Below the pieces are notes generated by a model. The model ran no database searches. It had not been told where the DNA came from and saw nothing but the letters and a program-made list of their open reading frames with translations. The position numbers and the translations under genes were made by a program. From Streptomyces megasporus (GTDB lineage: Bacteria > Actinomycetota > Actinomycetes > Streptomycetales > Streptomycetaceae): 64,000 bases of DNA. This document shows positions 1-8,059 of this stretch, one piece after another (position 1 is the first letter of the stretch; each line of letters opens with the position of its first letter). The DNA lies in NCBI RefSeq assembly GCF_000718985.1, contig NZ_JODL01000017.1, forward strand, positions 1 to 64,000. Direction: 5' to 3'.

Positions 1-62
1 CCCTCACGCCCCCCACGCCCACCCCGGACGAGCCCACCACCCCTACGACTAGGCTCGCCCCC

Positions 63-791
<729 letters not shown>

Positions 792-835
792 CACCACCCA
801 CCCGGGCGACGCCGAACGAAACCACGGCACCCAAG

Positions 836-861
836 GGAACTTTGCGAGCGCTTTACGCGTC
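836..861 (+). promoter_or_regulatory. possible ECF sigma factor promoter
   Basis: GGAAC at 836-840 is followed after 17 bases by CGTC at 858-861. GGAAC-N16/17-CGTC resembles promoters read by extracytoplasmic-function sigma factors such as streptomycete SigE. The next gene, at 941, encodes a lipoprotein, so an envelope-stress link is plausible. This is a pattern match only. Confidence 0.35.
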
Positions 862-870
862 CTAGAGAGC

Positions 871-902
871 ACGGGCCGTACGGGTCGAGCCGTACGGCCC
901 GT
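871..902 (+). terminator. strong hairpin downstream of rph
   Basis: Perfect 13-bp inverted repeat, 871-883 pairing with 890-902, with a 6-nt loop. No T-tract follows. It lies between rph and the lipoprotein gene, and just downstream of the ECF-like promoter at 836-861, so it may end rph transcripts or sit in the lipoprotein leader. Confidence 0.6.
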
Positions 903-940
903 CCAGGCGCCCGTCCGACCACCCGACCAGAGAGGACACC

Positions 941-1318
941 ATGCGCCGTCGGACCACCCTCGCCGCCCTCACACCCATCGCCCTCACCCTCCCCCTGCTG
1001 GGCTGCAGCGCCGTCCAGAACGCACTCGACTGCGCGAACACCGCCATCGTCATCGTCGACAGCGCCAACGCCCTCCAACAGGCCGTCTCCGACGGAGCCG
1101 AGAACCCGGCCGAAGTGGCCCAGTCCCTCGACCGCATCGACCAGAACCTCGACAAAATCGGCGAGAACACCGGCGACAGCGACCTCGGCAAGATCACCGA
1201 AGACCTCCAACAGGCCGTCGACAACGTCCGCACCGCCGTCGACAAGGGCGAGACCCCCGACGCCACCCCCGTCGTCGACGCCGCCGACGAACTCTCCAAG
1301 GTCTGCACACCCAACTGA
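941..1318 (+). CDS. small secreted lipoprotein of unknown function
   Basis: 125 aa. The N-terminus has the charges MRRR, a hydrophobic stretch TPIALTLPLL and a lipobox LLGC with Cys at residue 22, so it should be lipid-anchored outside the membrane. The mature part is short, acidic and helical-looking, with DRIDQNLDKIGENTGDSDLGK and DLQQAVDNVRTAVDKGE, consistent with a coiled coil and no enzyme motif. Two further cysteines (in ALDCAN and SKVCTPN) could form a disulphide. ATG at 941 follows AGAGAGGA. It lies between rph and rdgB, and the upstream DNA carries an ECF-like promoter. Function unknown. Confidence 0.8.
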   Translation: MRRRTTLAALTPIALTLPLLGCSAVQNALDCANTAIVIVDSANALQQAVSDGAENPAEVAQSLDRIDQNLDKIGENTGDSDLGKITEDLQQAVDNVRTAVDKGETPDATPVVDAADELSKVCTPN

Positions 1319-1391
1319 GCCCAACGGGCCGCCCATCCGTCCGTCCGAAGAAGCCGGCCTACCAAGCGGACGAGACGGATAATCGGTCCCC

Positions 1392-1997
1392 ATGAGCAAG
1401 CGCCTGATCCTCGCCACCCGCAACGCCCACAAGATCCGCGAACTGGGGACCATCCTCTCCGCCGCCGGACTCGCCTTCGACCTGGTCGGCGCGGACGCCT
1501 ACCCCGAAGTGCCCGACGTGAAGGAGACCGGCACCACCTTCGCCGAGAACGCCCTCCTCAAGGCCCGCACCCTCGCCCAGGCCACCGGCGTCCCCGCCAT
1601 CGCCGACGACTCCGGCCTCTGCGTCGACATCCTCGGCGGAGCCCCCGGCATCTTCTCCGCCCGCTGGTCCGGACGGCACGGCGACGACAAGGCCAACCTC
1701 GACCTGCTCCTCGCCCAACTCGCCGACATCGAACACCCCCACCGCACCGCCCACTTCGCCTGCGCGGCGGCCCTGGCCCTCCCCGACGGCACCGAACGCG
1801 TCGTCGAGGGCCGCCTCCCCGGCATCCTCCGTCACGAGCCCTCCGGCACGGGCGGGTTCGGCTACGACCCCATCCTCCAGCCCGACGGCGACACCCGCAC
1901 CTGCGCGGAACTCTCCCCGGAGGAGAAGAACGCCATCAGCCACCGCGGCCAGGCGTTCCGCGCCCTGGCACCGGTGATCAGGGAACTCCTGGGTTGA
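1392..1997 (+). CDS. rdgB: XTP/dITP diphosphatase (non-canonical purine NTP pyrophosphatase, RdgB/HAM1)
   Basis: Hydrolyses dITP, XTP and ITP to monophosphate and PPi, keeping deaminated purines out of nucleic acids; cytoplasmic dimer. The 201-aa protein opens RLILATRNAHKIREL, the signature SxNxxKxxE-like substrate loop, and has GTTFAENALLKA, ADDSGLCVDILGGAPGIFSARW and GGFGYDPI, all family hallmarks. A -10-like GATAAT at 1378-1383 lies eight bases before the ATG and no Shine-Dalgarno is visible, so a leaderless transcript is likely. A strong terminator follows at 2033-2063. In actinobacteria rdgB commonly follows rph, as here. Confidence 0.95.
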   Translation: MSKRLILATRNAHKIRELGTILSAAGLAFDLVGADAYPEVPDVKETGTTFAENALLKARTLAQATGVPAIADDSGLCVDILGGAPGIFSARWSGRHGDDKANLDLLLAQLADIEHPHRTAHFACAAALALPDGTERVVEGRLPGILRHEPSGTGGFGYDPILQPDGDTRTCAELSPEEKNAISHRGQAFRALAPVIRELLG

Positions 1998-2032
1998 CGG
2001 CCGGCCCTGGGGACCGGAACCACCGGCAACGC

Positions 2033-2063
2033 CGAAGGCCCGGCTCGATGAGCCGGGCCTTCG
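2033..2063 (+). terminator. intrinsic terminator after rdgB
   Basis: Perfect 13-bp stem, 2033-2045 with 2051-2063, and a 5-nt loop, followed by TTTCC. It separates rdgB from the convergent tRNA-Leu and could serve both strands. Confidence 0.85.
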
Positions 2064-2076
2064 TTTCCAAGGTTCG

Positions 2077-2161
2077 TGCGGCCGGTGGGATTCGAACCCA
2101 CACGGGGAAACCCCCACTGGGACCTAAACCCAGCATGACTGCCCAGTTCCATCACGGCCGC
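2077..2161 (-). tRNA. tRNA-Leu (anticodon UAG, reads CUA)
   Basis: On the minus strand the sequence folds as a cloverleaf. A 7-bp acceptor pairs GCGGCCG with CGGCCGC, the discriminator is A, and the anticodon loop TTTAGGT gives UAG. A long class II variable arm and the T-loop GGTTCGAATCC complete it. The discriminator A and long variable arm fit leucine. Its 5' end is 11 bp from the stop codon of an HNH endonuclease gene on the same strand. CCA is not encoded. Confidence 0.95.
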
Positions 2162-2172
2162 TAGGTACCGTC

Positions 2173-2883
2173 TCATCCTACCGGGCTTGCTGTGCCGGTG
2201 GTGGACAAGTTGGCTTCAACAGGCCGCTCTGCGGTCACCCTTCCTCGACACCATGTCCCGGTAACCGCATGGCAGTTCGGGCAGAGGAAACGTAGGTTCT
2301 CTGCTCTGTCGTCGCTCCAGTCGCCGTTGATGTGGTCCACTTCAAGGGTCATGGGCTTGCCGCCCCACGAGGGGCCGACCCCGCACTCCGCGCACTCCTC
2401 CGGTACGCCGATCTCCCAGAGGGCTCGGCGCAGTAGATGCGTTTGAGTGCGGCGCTTCCCCTCGTGCTTGACCAACACTTCTCTGGGAGATTTTCTCTGC
2501 TTCACAGTTTTGCCTCGCTGGTGCGCTTGGCCCAGGAAGTGACTCACGTCGATGCCGGCTTCAGCGACCCACTGTTGAAAGCAGGCGCGCTGACTTCCAT
2601 TGTCAGGTCGGCCGAGTCTCCGCAGCGCACCGGAGATCGAAACGGAATCCGCTACTGCGCGACGCAGCTCGTCATGGGTTGGACGTGGTTTTCCTTTCCG
2701 GCCCGGTCGGCCGGGTCTCGGCAGATGGGACACATCGATATCGAACTGCGCAAAGCGTTTGAAGAGATGGCTGCGGAGTTGGTGATAGGGGCGTGCGCCG
2801 AGAAAGGCGATGACCTCGTCGATGGTGCCGCACCGAAGGGCAGCCTCGGTCAACATTTCACGCGTGTAGCGAGTCCCGCTCAA
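2173..2883 (-). CDS. HNH endonuclease, second of a tandem pair
   Basis: 236 aa. The C-terminal HNH nuclease domain has zinc pairs C164/C167 and C201/C204, a D183-H184 catalytic start in LEVDHINGDW, the central N196 and H205 after CPNC. The N-terminal half holds two helical repeats that each end in the phrase ID-V-SH (about 5-53 and 70-115), which look like DNA-binding modules. The start is a TTG at 2883 overlapping the upstream stop as TTGA. Homology to the neighbour's N-terminus (YTRExLxEAA) supports it. Paralogue of the adjacent gene, with lower G+C than the flanks. A homing-type or phage-like nuclease is likely, target unknown. Confidence 0.82.
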   Translation of the reverse strand: MSGTRYTREMLTEAALRCGTIDEVIAFLGARPYHQLRSHLFKRFAQFDIDVSHLPRPGRPGRKGKPRPTHDELRRAVADSVSISGALRRLGRPDNGSQRACFQQWVAEAGIDVSHFLGQAHQRGKTVKQRKSPREVLVKHEGKRRTQTHLLRRALWEIGVPEECAECGVGPSWGGKPMTLEVDHINGDWSDDRAENLRFLCPNCHAVTGTWCRGRVTAERPVEANLSTTGTASPVG

Positions 2884-3536
2884 TGGCCTGCCCCCCGCCG
2901 ACCCTTCGAACGGCCACGGTAGGTGTCCGTCGTTGAATGGCAGTTGGGGCAGAGGAAGCGCAAGTTTTCGGGTCGGTTGTCCCGCCAGTTTCCATCGATA
3001 TGATCCACCTCAAGGACCAATGGGCGTCCGCGCCACATGGGTGGAGTTCCGCAGAGTGCGCATCGCTCGGCAATGCCGATCTCCAACAGACAGCGCTTGA
3101 GGCGACCGCGAGGTGTGCGGCGGGCATGCGGGGAGTCCGACATGACCAGGATTTCATGCGGTGCGCGACGACGCCTGTTGTCTTTCATGAACTTGGTTCG
3201 ACGCTGCGGAGCGAAGTGGGATGTCTCGATGCCGAAATGTTTGATCCTGCGACTGATGTGTGCGTGGTGACCGCCTACGGCATCGATACCCAGGTGTCTC
3301 AGTACGCCGTTGATGCTTACGGAGGCTTTGACGGCCTCTTCCAGGATCTCCTTCGTCCAGCGCACCCCTTCGCGCTGGAAATGGGAGACGTCGATTCCCA
3401 TCGACCTCACGCGTGCGCTGATGTACCGCCGTGTCCCGCTCTTCGGGTCGACACCCAGCTTGTGCAACATTTCGGAGATTGTCGTCGATGACGCCGCCGC
3501 CTCGGCAAGGCGTTCGCGTGTGTACGGGCTGGCCAC
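2880..3536 (-). CDS. HNH endonuclease, first of a tandem pair
   Basis: 218 aa, translated just before its paralogue with a 4-bp overlap, so the two are probably translationally coupled. The HNH domain shows C159/C162, D178-H179 in LEVDHIDGNW, N191 and C196/C199/H200. Two N-terminal repeats end at DVSHF (about 49-53) and ETSHF (about 104-108), as in the neighbour. The start is GTG at 3536 after GGAGGGG. Many A/T-ending codons make this stretch unlike the surrounding Streptomyces genes, which suggests acquisition. No integrase, methylase or phage gene is adjacent, so this is not an obvious restriction-modification system. Confidence 0.82.
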   Translation of the reverse strand: MASPYTRERLAEAAASSTTISEMLHKLGVDPKSGTRRYISARVRSMGIDVSHFQREGVRWTKEILEEAVKASVSINGVLRHLGIDAVGGHHAHISRRIKHFGIETSHFAPQRRTKFMKDNRRRRAPHEILVMSDSPHARRTPRGRLKRCLLEIGIAERCALCGTPPMWRGRPLVLEVDHIDGNWRDNRPENLRFLCPNCHSTTDTYRGRSKGRRGAGH

Positions 3537-3669
3537 GGCCCCTCCCCCTGTTTCCCTGGTGAACCGTCCGCGGGTGTTCTTCGGTCGTATGTCGCGGACT
3601 CGTACTGGTCAACGAGCGCGGTCACGGTCGGTTACGCCGGGTGAGTGAGAGAGGGGCCGGGTCGGGGCG

Positions 3670-4137
3670 TCAGATCGCGAGGTCCTTGATCAGCTTGGCG
3701 ACGTGTCCCGTGGCCCTGACGTTGTACAGGGCCCGCTCGACCTTGCCGTCCCCGTCGACGATCACCGTGGAGCGGATGACGCCGGTGACGGTCTTGCCGT
3801 AGAGCTTCTTCTCGCCGAAGGCGCCGTACGTCTCGAGGACCTTCTTCTCCGGGTCGGCGACGAGGGTGATCTTCAGGTTCTCCTTCTCGCGGAACTTGGC
3901 GAGCTTCTCGGGCTTGTCGGGGGAGACGCCGATCACGTCGTAGCCCGCGCCGGCGAGGAGGTCGAGGTTGTCGGTGAAGTCGCAGGCCTGCTTGGTGCAG
4001 CCGGGGGTCATGGCGGCGGGGTAGAAGTAGACGATGACCCTGCGTCCGGCGTAGTCGGAGAGCGAGACGGGGTTGCCGTCGGCGTCGGGCAGGGTGAAGG
4101 CGGGGGCGGTGTCGCCGGGTTGCAGTCGCTCGCTCAT
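3670..4137 (-). CDS. bcp: thioredoxin-dependent thiol peroxidase (bacterioferritin comigratory protein, Prx Q)
   Basis: Reduces hydrogen peroxide and organic hydroperoxides using thioredoxin; cytoplasmic antioxidant. The 155-aa protein has the AhpC/TSA fold motifs PAFTLPDADG and VIVYFYPAAMTPGCTKQACDF. C47 is the peroxidatic cysteine and C52, five residues later, the resolving one, as in atypical 2-Cys Prx Q. The ATG at 4137 follows GAGGAGCACC. It is divergent from the DUF3618 gene at 4321. Confidence 0.93.
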   Translation of the reverse strand: MSERLQPGDTAPAFTLPDADGNPVSLSDYAGRRVIVYFYPAAMTPGCTKQACDFTDNLDLLAGAGYDVIGVSPDKPEKLAKFREKENLKITLVADPEKKVLETYGAFGEKKLYGKTVTGVIRSTVIVDGDGKVERALYNVRATGHVAKLIKDLAI

Positions 4138-4320
4138 CGGTGCTCCTCGGACGGGGTGAGCTGGGGGCCGTTACCGCTTCGAAGCCTAGTCACGGTGTGT
4201 GCCGGGGGTGGCGCGGGGCACCGGACGGGGCGGAGCTGTCAAACTGTCCGGTAGCCGAATTCCGGTGCGCGGCAGCCCTAGTGGGACAGAAGAGACGGAC
4301 GAGACGACGGAGGCAGTGCG

Positions 4321-4641
4321 GTGTCGGAAGCCAGGACCCCGGCGGAGATCGAGGCGGCGATCGTCCGCAGGAGGCAGGAGCTCGCCGCGACGCTGGACGA
4401 GTTGGCGGTGCGGGTGCATCCGAAGACGATCGCCGGGGACGCGAAGGCGAGGGCGGCCGAGGCCGTGGACCGTACGGTGGGTCGGGCCTATGTGGCGGTG
4501 AACCGCGCGGTGTCGGACGTGCGGGAGCGGTTCGTGGACGAGGACGGGCGTCCGCGGCCGGAGCGGGTCGTGCCGGTGGCGTTGGTGGCCGTCGGAGTGG
4601 TCGGGCTGCTGGTGGTGTCGGCTCGGCGTCGGCGCCGGTAG
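4321..4641 (+). CDS. DUF3618 membrane-associated protein
   Basis: 106 aa. The N-terminal RTPAEIEAAIVRRRQELAATLDELAVRVHPK is the DUF3618 signature found across actinobacteria. The C-terminus has one transmembrane helix (PVALVAVGVVGLLVVSA) and ends in a run of arginines, so it is probably a tail-anchored protein with its N-terminal part in the cytoplasm. GTG start at 4321 follows GGAGGCA. It is followed after 21 bp by a GroES-like gene, and that pair is commonly seen in Streptomyces. Role unknown. Confidence 0.88.
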   Translation: MSEARTPAEIEAAIVRRRQELAATLDELAVRVHPKTIAGDAKARAAEAVDRTVGRAYVAVNRAVSDVRERFVDEDGRPRPERVVPVALVAVGVVGLLVVSARRRRR

Positions 4642-4662
4642 CGGCTGAGATACGGTCGTACC

Positions 4663-5007
4663 GTGAGTTCCCAGACGTCCCACCACGACAAGCTACCCAT
4701 CCGGATGCTGCATGACCGGGTGCTGGTCCGTACCGACAGTCCGGAGGGCGAGCGCCGTTCCTCCGGCGGCATTGTCATTCCCGCGACGGCGGCGGTCGGC
4801 CGCAGGCTGAGCTGGGCCGAAGTGGTCGCCGTCGGGCAGAGCGTACGGACGGTGGAGCCCGGTGACCGTGTGCTCTACGATCCGGCGGACCGTGCCGAGG
4901 TGGAGGTGCGCGGGGTCGCGTACGTGCTGATGCGCGAGCGTGATCTGCACGCGGTGGCGGCCGAGCGGTTGCAGGGGTCCGAGGACTCCACCGGCCTGTA
5001 TCTGTGA
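4663..5007 (+). CDS. GroES-family co-chaperonin-like protein
   Basis: 114 aa with the Cpn10 fold: PIRMLHDRVLVRTDSPEGERRSSGGIVIP, then WAEVVAVG, VEPGDRVLYDPADRAEVEVRGVAYVLMRERDLHAV. It has the family beta-barrel pattern, but the mobile loop differs from GroES and no groEL follows, so it is probably a divergent paralogue. The GTG start at 4663 has a -10-like TACGGT six bases upstream and no clear Shine-Dalgarno, suggesting leaderless expression separate from the DUF3618 gene. A hairpin follows at 5016. Confidence 0.85.
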   Translation: MSSQTSHHDKLPIRMLHDRVLVRTDSPEGERRSSGGIVIPATAAVGRRLSWAEVVAVGQSVRTVEPGDRVLYDPADRAEVEVRGVAYVLMRERDLHAVAAERLQGSEDSTGLYL

Positions 5008-5015
5008 GGGAGGGT

Positions 5016-5037
5016 CCGGCCCGCGGAGGCGGGCCGG
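5016..5037 (+). terminator. hairpin after the GroES-like gene
   Basis: 9-bp G+C stem (5016-5024 with 5029-5037) and a 4-nt loop, 9 bp beyond the stop codon. It lies between convergent genes. Confidence 0.65.
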
Positions 5038-5073
5038 GCCGTGTTCCGTGGCTTCCGGTTGCGTTGTGGTCGT

Positions 5074-5116
5074 GTTCCGGCCGTGCTTCCGGCTGTGGTT
5101 CCGGCCGTGCTTCCGG
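5074..5116. repeat. two 19-bp direct copies, 24-bp period
   Basis: The unit GTTCCGGCCGTGCTTCCGG occurs at 5074-5092 and again at 5098-5116, between the GroES-like gene terminator and the end of the PBP gene. No gene is involved. Confidence 0.75.
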
Positions 5117-5122
5117 GGTGTT

Positions 5123-7522
5123 CTACCGGGGGGTGCCCGTCGTGTTCGCCGGGGTCGGTTCGGGGGTGGCGCTCCTGGCGGGGGCCGTGTGGTCGTCTTT
5201 TCCGTCCCCGTTCTTCGGGTTGTCCCGGGTGCCCGGGTTCTCCTTGTCGTTCTGCCCGCCGTTCCTGTCGCCGCCCTTGGCGTCCTTGTCGTTTCCGCCG
5301 GTGCGGTGCTCGTCGTTCCGGGCGTCGTCGTGGTCGGGGCGGTCGCGGTTCTTCCCGTCACCGTCGCCGTTCCGGTCGTCGGTGTCCTGTTCCCTCTGGT
5401 CCGCCGCCTCGTCGTCCGCGGCGGCCTTCCCGTCGTCGTCCGGTTCGGGGGCGGGGGAGTCGTCGGGCTCGTCGGCGACTCGGGTGGGGTCGGTGTCGGG
5501 TGTGGCCTTCTCGGAGGGGTCGGGTGAGGCCTTGGGCATCCGGTGTTTTCCGCCGGGTTTGAGGTCGAATTTCTTGGCGGGGCTGCCCTGGAGGGCTCGG
5601 GCGGTGTAGGCGGCCCAGATGCGGGAGGGGAAGTCGGAGCCGTTGACGCGGGCGAGTCCGCCGGCGCCGTAGAGGGGTTTGTGGACGCCGGTGTCGGGGT
5701 CCTGGCCCATGACGGCGACGACGGTGACGAGGTCGGGGGTGTAGCCGGCGAACCAGGCGGCTCGGTCTTCCTCGGCGGTGCCGGTCTTGCCGGCGGCGGG
5801 GCGGCCGGCGGCCTTGACGGTGGCTCCGGTGCCTTCCTCGACGACGCCGCGCAGGACCGCGGTGGTGGCGTCGGCGGTGGCGCGGGAGACGGCTTGTTCG
5901 GGGCGGGGCTTGGGGAGGCGGACGGGTTCGCCGTCCTGGACGATCTCCTTGACGAGGGTGTGGTCGACGCGTTTGCCGTGGTTGGCGAGGGTGGCGTAGG
6001 CCTGGGCCATGTCGAGGGTGCTGGGGGAGGCGGTGCCCAGGGAGAGGGAGGCGTGGGCCTCGACGGCGCCGGGGGTCTTCTCGGGGAGGCCGAGGGCGAG
6101 GGCGGTCTTCCTGACCTTCTCGGGGCCGATGTCCACGCCCATCTGGGCGAAGACGGCGTTGACGGACTTGTTCATGGCGGTGCTGACGGGGATGTCGCCG
6201 TAGTCGGTCTCGTCTTCGTTCTGGGGTTTCCAGGTGGTGGGTCCCTGGGGGCCGATGACGGTGCGGCCGCTGGTGCCGTCGTAGACGGTGTTGGGGCCGA
6301 TGCGTTTGCCGTCGCGGGTTTTGGCGTCGTGTTCGAGGGCGGCGGCGTAGACGAAGGGCTTGAAGGTGGAGCCGGCCTGGTAGTCGCGGCGGGTGGCGTT
6401 GTTGACGAATTGCCGTGTGTAGTCGATGCCGCCGTACATGGCGACGACTTCGCCGGTTTCGGGGTCGATGGAGGTGCTGCCGGCGCGGACGTAGCGGTCG
6501 ACTTGGCGGTCGTCGCTGAGGTGGGAGAGGAGTTCTTTCTCGACGGCTTCGACCATGGCTTGCTGTTTGCGGCGGTCGATGGTGGTGGTGATGCGGAAGC
6601 CGCCTTGGGCGAGTCGGCGTTCGTCGATGATGTCGTTGTCGACGAGGTGGCGGTTGACGGCTTCGACGATGTAGCCGCGTTGGCCGGAGAGGCCGGTGGG
6701 GGGCTTGGCGGGGTCGGGGGTGGGGAAGGTGAGGTCGGCGCGTTCGGAGGGTTTGAGCCAGCCTTCGGCGACCATGCCGTCGAGGACGTAGTTCCAGCGG
6801 GCGAGGGCGCGTTCCTTGTTTTCGGGGTGGGCGGCGACGTCGTAGAGGTTGGGGGAGTTGAGGAGGGCGGCGAGGTAGGCGCCTTCGGCGGTGGTGAGGT
6901 CGGCGGCGTCCTTGGAGTAGTAGGCCTGGGCGGCGGCTTGGACGCCGTAGGAGTTGCGGCCGAAGTAGCTGGTGTTGAGGTAGCCGGCGAGGATGTCGTC
7001 CTTGCTGGTCTCGCGGTCGAGTTTGATGGCGATGAAGAATTCTCGGGCTTTGCGGGTGAGGGTTTGTTCCTGTCCGAGGTAGTAGTTCTTCACGTACTGC
7101 TGGGTGATGGTGGAGCCGGATTGTTTGCCCTTGCCTTGGAGCATGTTCCAGCCGGCGCGGGCCATGGCGGTGATGTCGACGGCCGACTGGTGGTAGAAGT
7201 CCCGGTCCTCGGCGGCGAGCACTGCTTGGCGGGTGGTTTCGGGGATGTCCTTCAGTTCCACCTTCTGGCGGTTGATTTCGCCGTCGCGGGCGAGTTGGGT
7301 GCCGTCGGAGTAGAGGTAGACGTTGTTCTGGGCGGCGGCGGCGGAGTTGGGGGCGGGGATGTCCACGAGCAGGTAACCGGCGATGAAGGCGCCGCAGCCT
7401 GCCAGGGCGGTCAGGACGGTGGCGCCCAGGACCGTTCGCCAGGTGGGCAGCAGTCGCCGTGGGCCGGTGCGCTTCGGGCGCTCCTCGCTGTTCGGCTCCT
7501 CGCTGTTCGGCTCCTCGCTCAT
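5123..7522 (-). CDS. class A penicillin-binding protein (bifunctional transglycosylase/transpeptidase)
   Basis: 799 aa; polymerises and cross-links peptidoglycan outside the membrane. A short cytoplasmic tail is followed by one transmembrane helix (about 27-52). The GT51 domain has the catalytic-Glu motif AAEDRDFYHQ and SGSTITQQYVKN. The transpeptidase domain has the serine motif AGSTFKPFVYAAAL, the second motif MNKSVNAVF and KTGT in GRPAAGKTGTAEEDRAAWFAGY. The last 130 or so residues are a low-complexity tail rich in Asp, Gly, Lys, Asn and Pro that should lie outside the cell, perhaps in wall binding. The N-terminus repeats EEPNS. ATG at 7522. Confidence 0.93.
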   Translation of the reverse strand: MSEEPNSEEPNSEERPKRTGPRRLLPTWRTVLGATVLTALAGCGAFIAGYLLVDIPAPNSAAAAQNNVYLYSDGTQLARDGEINRQKVELKDIPETTRQAVLAAEDRDFYHQSAVDITAMARAGWNMLQGKGKQSGSTITQQYVKNYYLGQEQTLTRKAREFFIAIKLDRETSKDDILAGYLNTSYFGRNSYGVQAAAQAYYSKDAADLTTAEGAYLAALLNSPNLYDVAAHPENKERALARWNYVLDGMVAEGWLKPSERADLTFPTPDPAKPPTGLSGQRGYIVEAVNRHLVDNDIIDERRLAQGGFRITTTIDRRKQQAMVEAVEKELLSHLSDDRQVDRYVRAGSTSIDPETGEVVAMYGGIDYTRQFVNNATRRDYQAGSTFKPFVYAAALEHDAKTRDGKRIGPNTVYDGTSGRTVIGPQGPTTWKPQNEDETDYGDIPVSTAMNKSVNAVFAQMGVDIGPEKVRKTALALGLPEKTPGAVEAHASLSLGTASPSTLDMAQAYATLANHGKRVDHTLVKEIVQDGEPVRLPKPRPEQAVSRATADATTAVLRGVVEEGTGATVKAAGRPAAGKTGTAEEDRAAWFAGYTPDLVTVVAVMGQDPDTGVHKPLYGAGGLARVNGSDFPSRIWAAYTARALQGSPAKKFDLKPGGKHRMPKASPDPSEKATPDTDPTRVADEPDDSPAPEPDDDGKAAADDEAADQREQDTDDRNGDGDGKNRDRPDHDDARNDEHRTGGNDKDAKGGDRNGGQNDKENPGTRDNPKNGDGKDDHTAPARSATPEPTPANTTGTPR
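7481..7519 (-). repeat. 15-bp tandem repeat at the start of the PBP gene
   Basis: Two identical 15-bp units at 7481-7495 and 7496-7510, plus a partial third, encode the repeated EEPNS near the N-terminus. The unit length is a multiple of three, so copy changes keep the frame. Confidence 0.85.
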
Positions 7523-8059
7523 GGCAGCAGGGCTCCTTGTCGTTATGGCGCCTTCATACCTTCTGTCTGGATCACCCCATGAGAAACTTTCGCATCATCC
7601 GTGCCGGCCGGCGAGATCTGGTCACACCTGTGGTGGTGCGTGAGGGGTCCAAGGGGGCGAACGGGCTTTCGGGACGGCGGGTGAACACGGTCGGTGGTCT
7701 GCTGGGCGTGTTCTTCTCGGGGCGGGGTTGCCGTTGCCCGTCTTTCCGGGGCGTTCGGGGAGGTGGCGCGTGTGCTGCCGTGGGTGGCGGTGCTCCGGGT
7801 GCCCGCCGAGGTGCTGTCGGGCGAACACCGGGGAGGGGGCGGGGTGGGCCCGGACGTCGCGAGGGTGTCGTCGCCCGGATGTACGGGCGGGGTGCCGTGG
7901 TCCGTGCCGTGGTCCGTGCCGGTGGTGGGCCGGTGGTGGGGGCGTCCCGACGGCCTGGTCGTGCCGCCGGGACGCCCCGGATCCGGATGGGTCCGGATGG
8001 GTCCGGACGGGGGGTCGTGTGGGGCCGTCCCGTCCGGACAGAGGCCGATCGGAGGACGG
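7523..8059. other. intergenic region without a recognised gene
   Basis: About 540 bp upstream of the PBP gene and downstream of the esterase gene (both minus strand). Long open frames here lack family motifs and look like frame shadows. Around 7977-8030 there are short repeats of GGATCCGGATGGGTCCGGA type. PBP promoter elements should lie near 7530-7600 but none stands out. Confidence 0.6.

Noticed and set aside
2077..3536. tRNA-Leu as an attachment site with an integrated element
   Set aside because: The HNH genes are at the tRNA 5' side, there is no integrase and no second copy of the tRNA 3' end was seen.
5543..7582. Long plus-strand open frame opposite the PBP gene
   Set aside because: Gly/Val-rich shadow of the PBP reading frame; no signal, motif or start.
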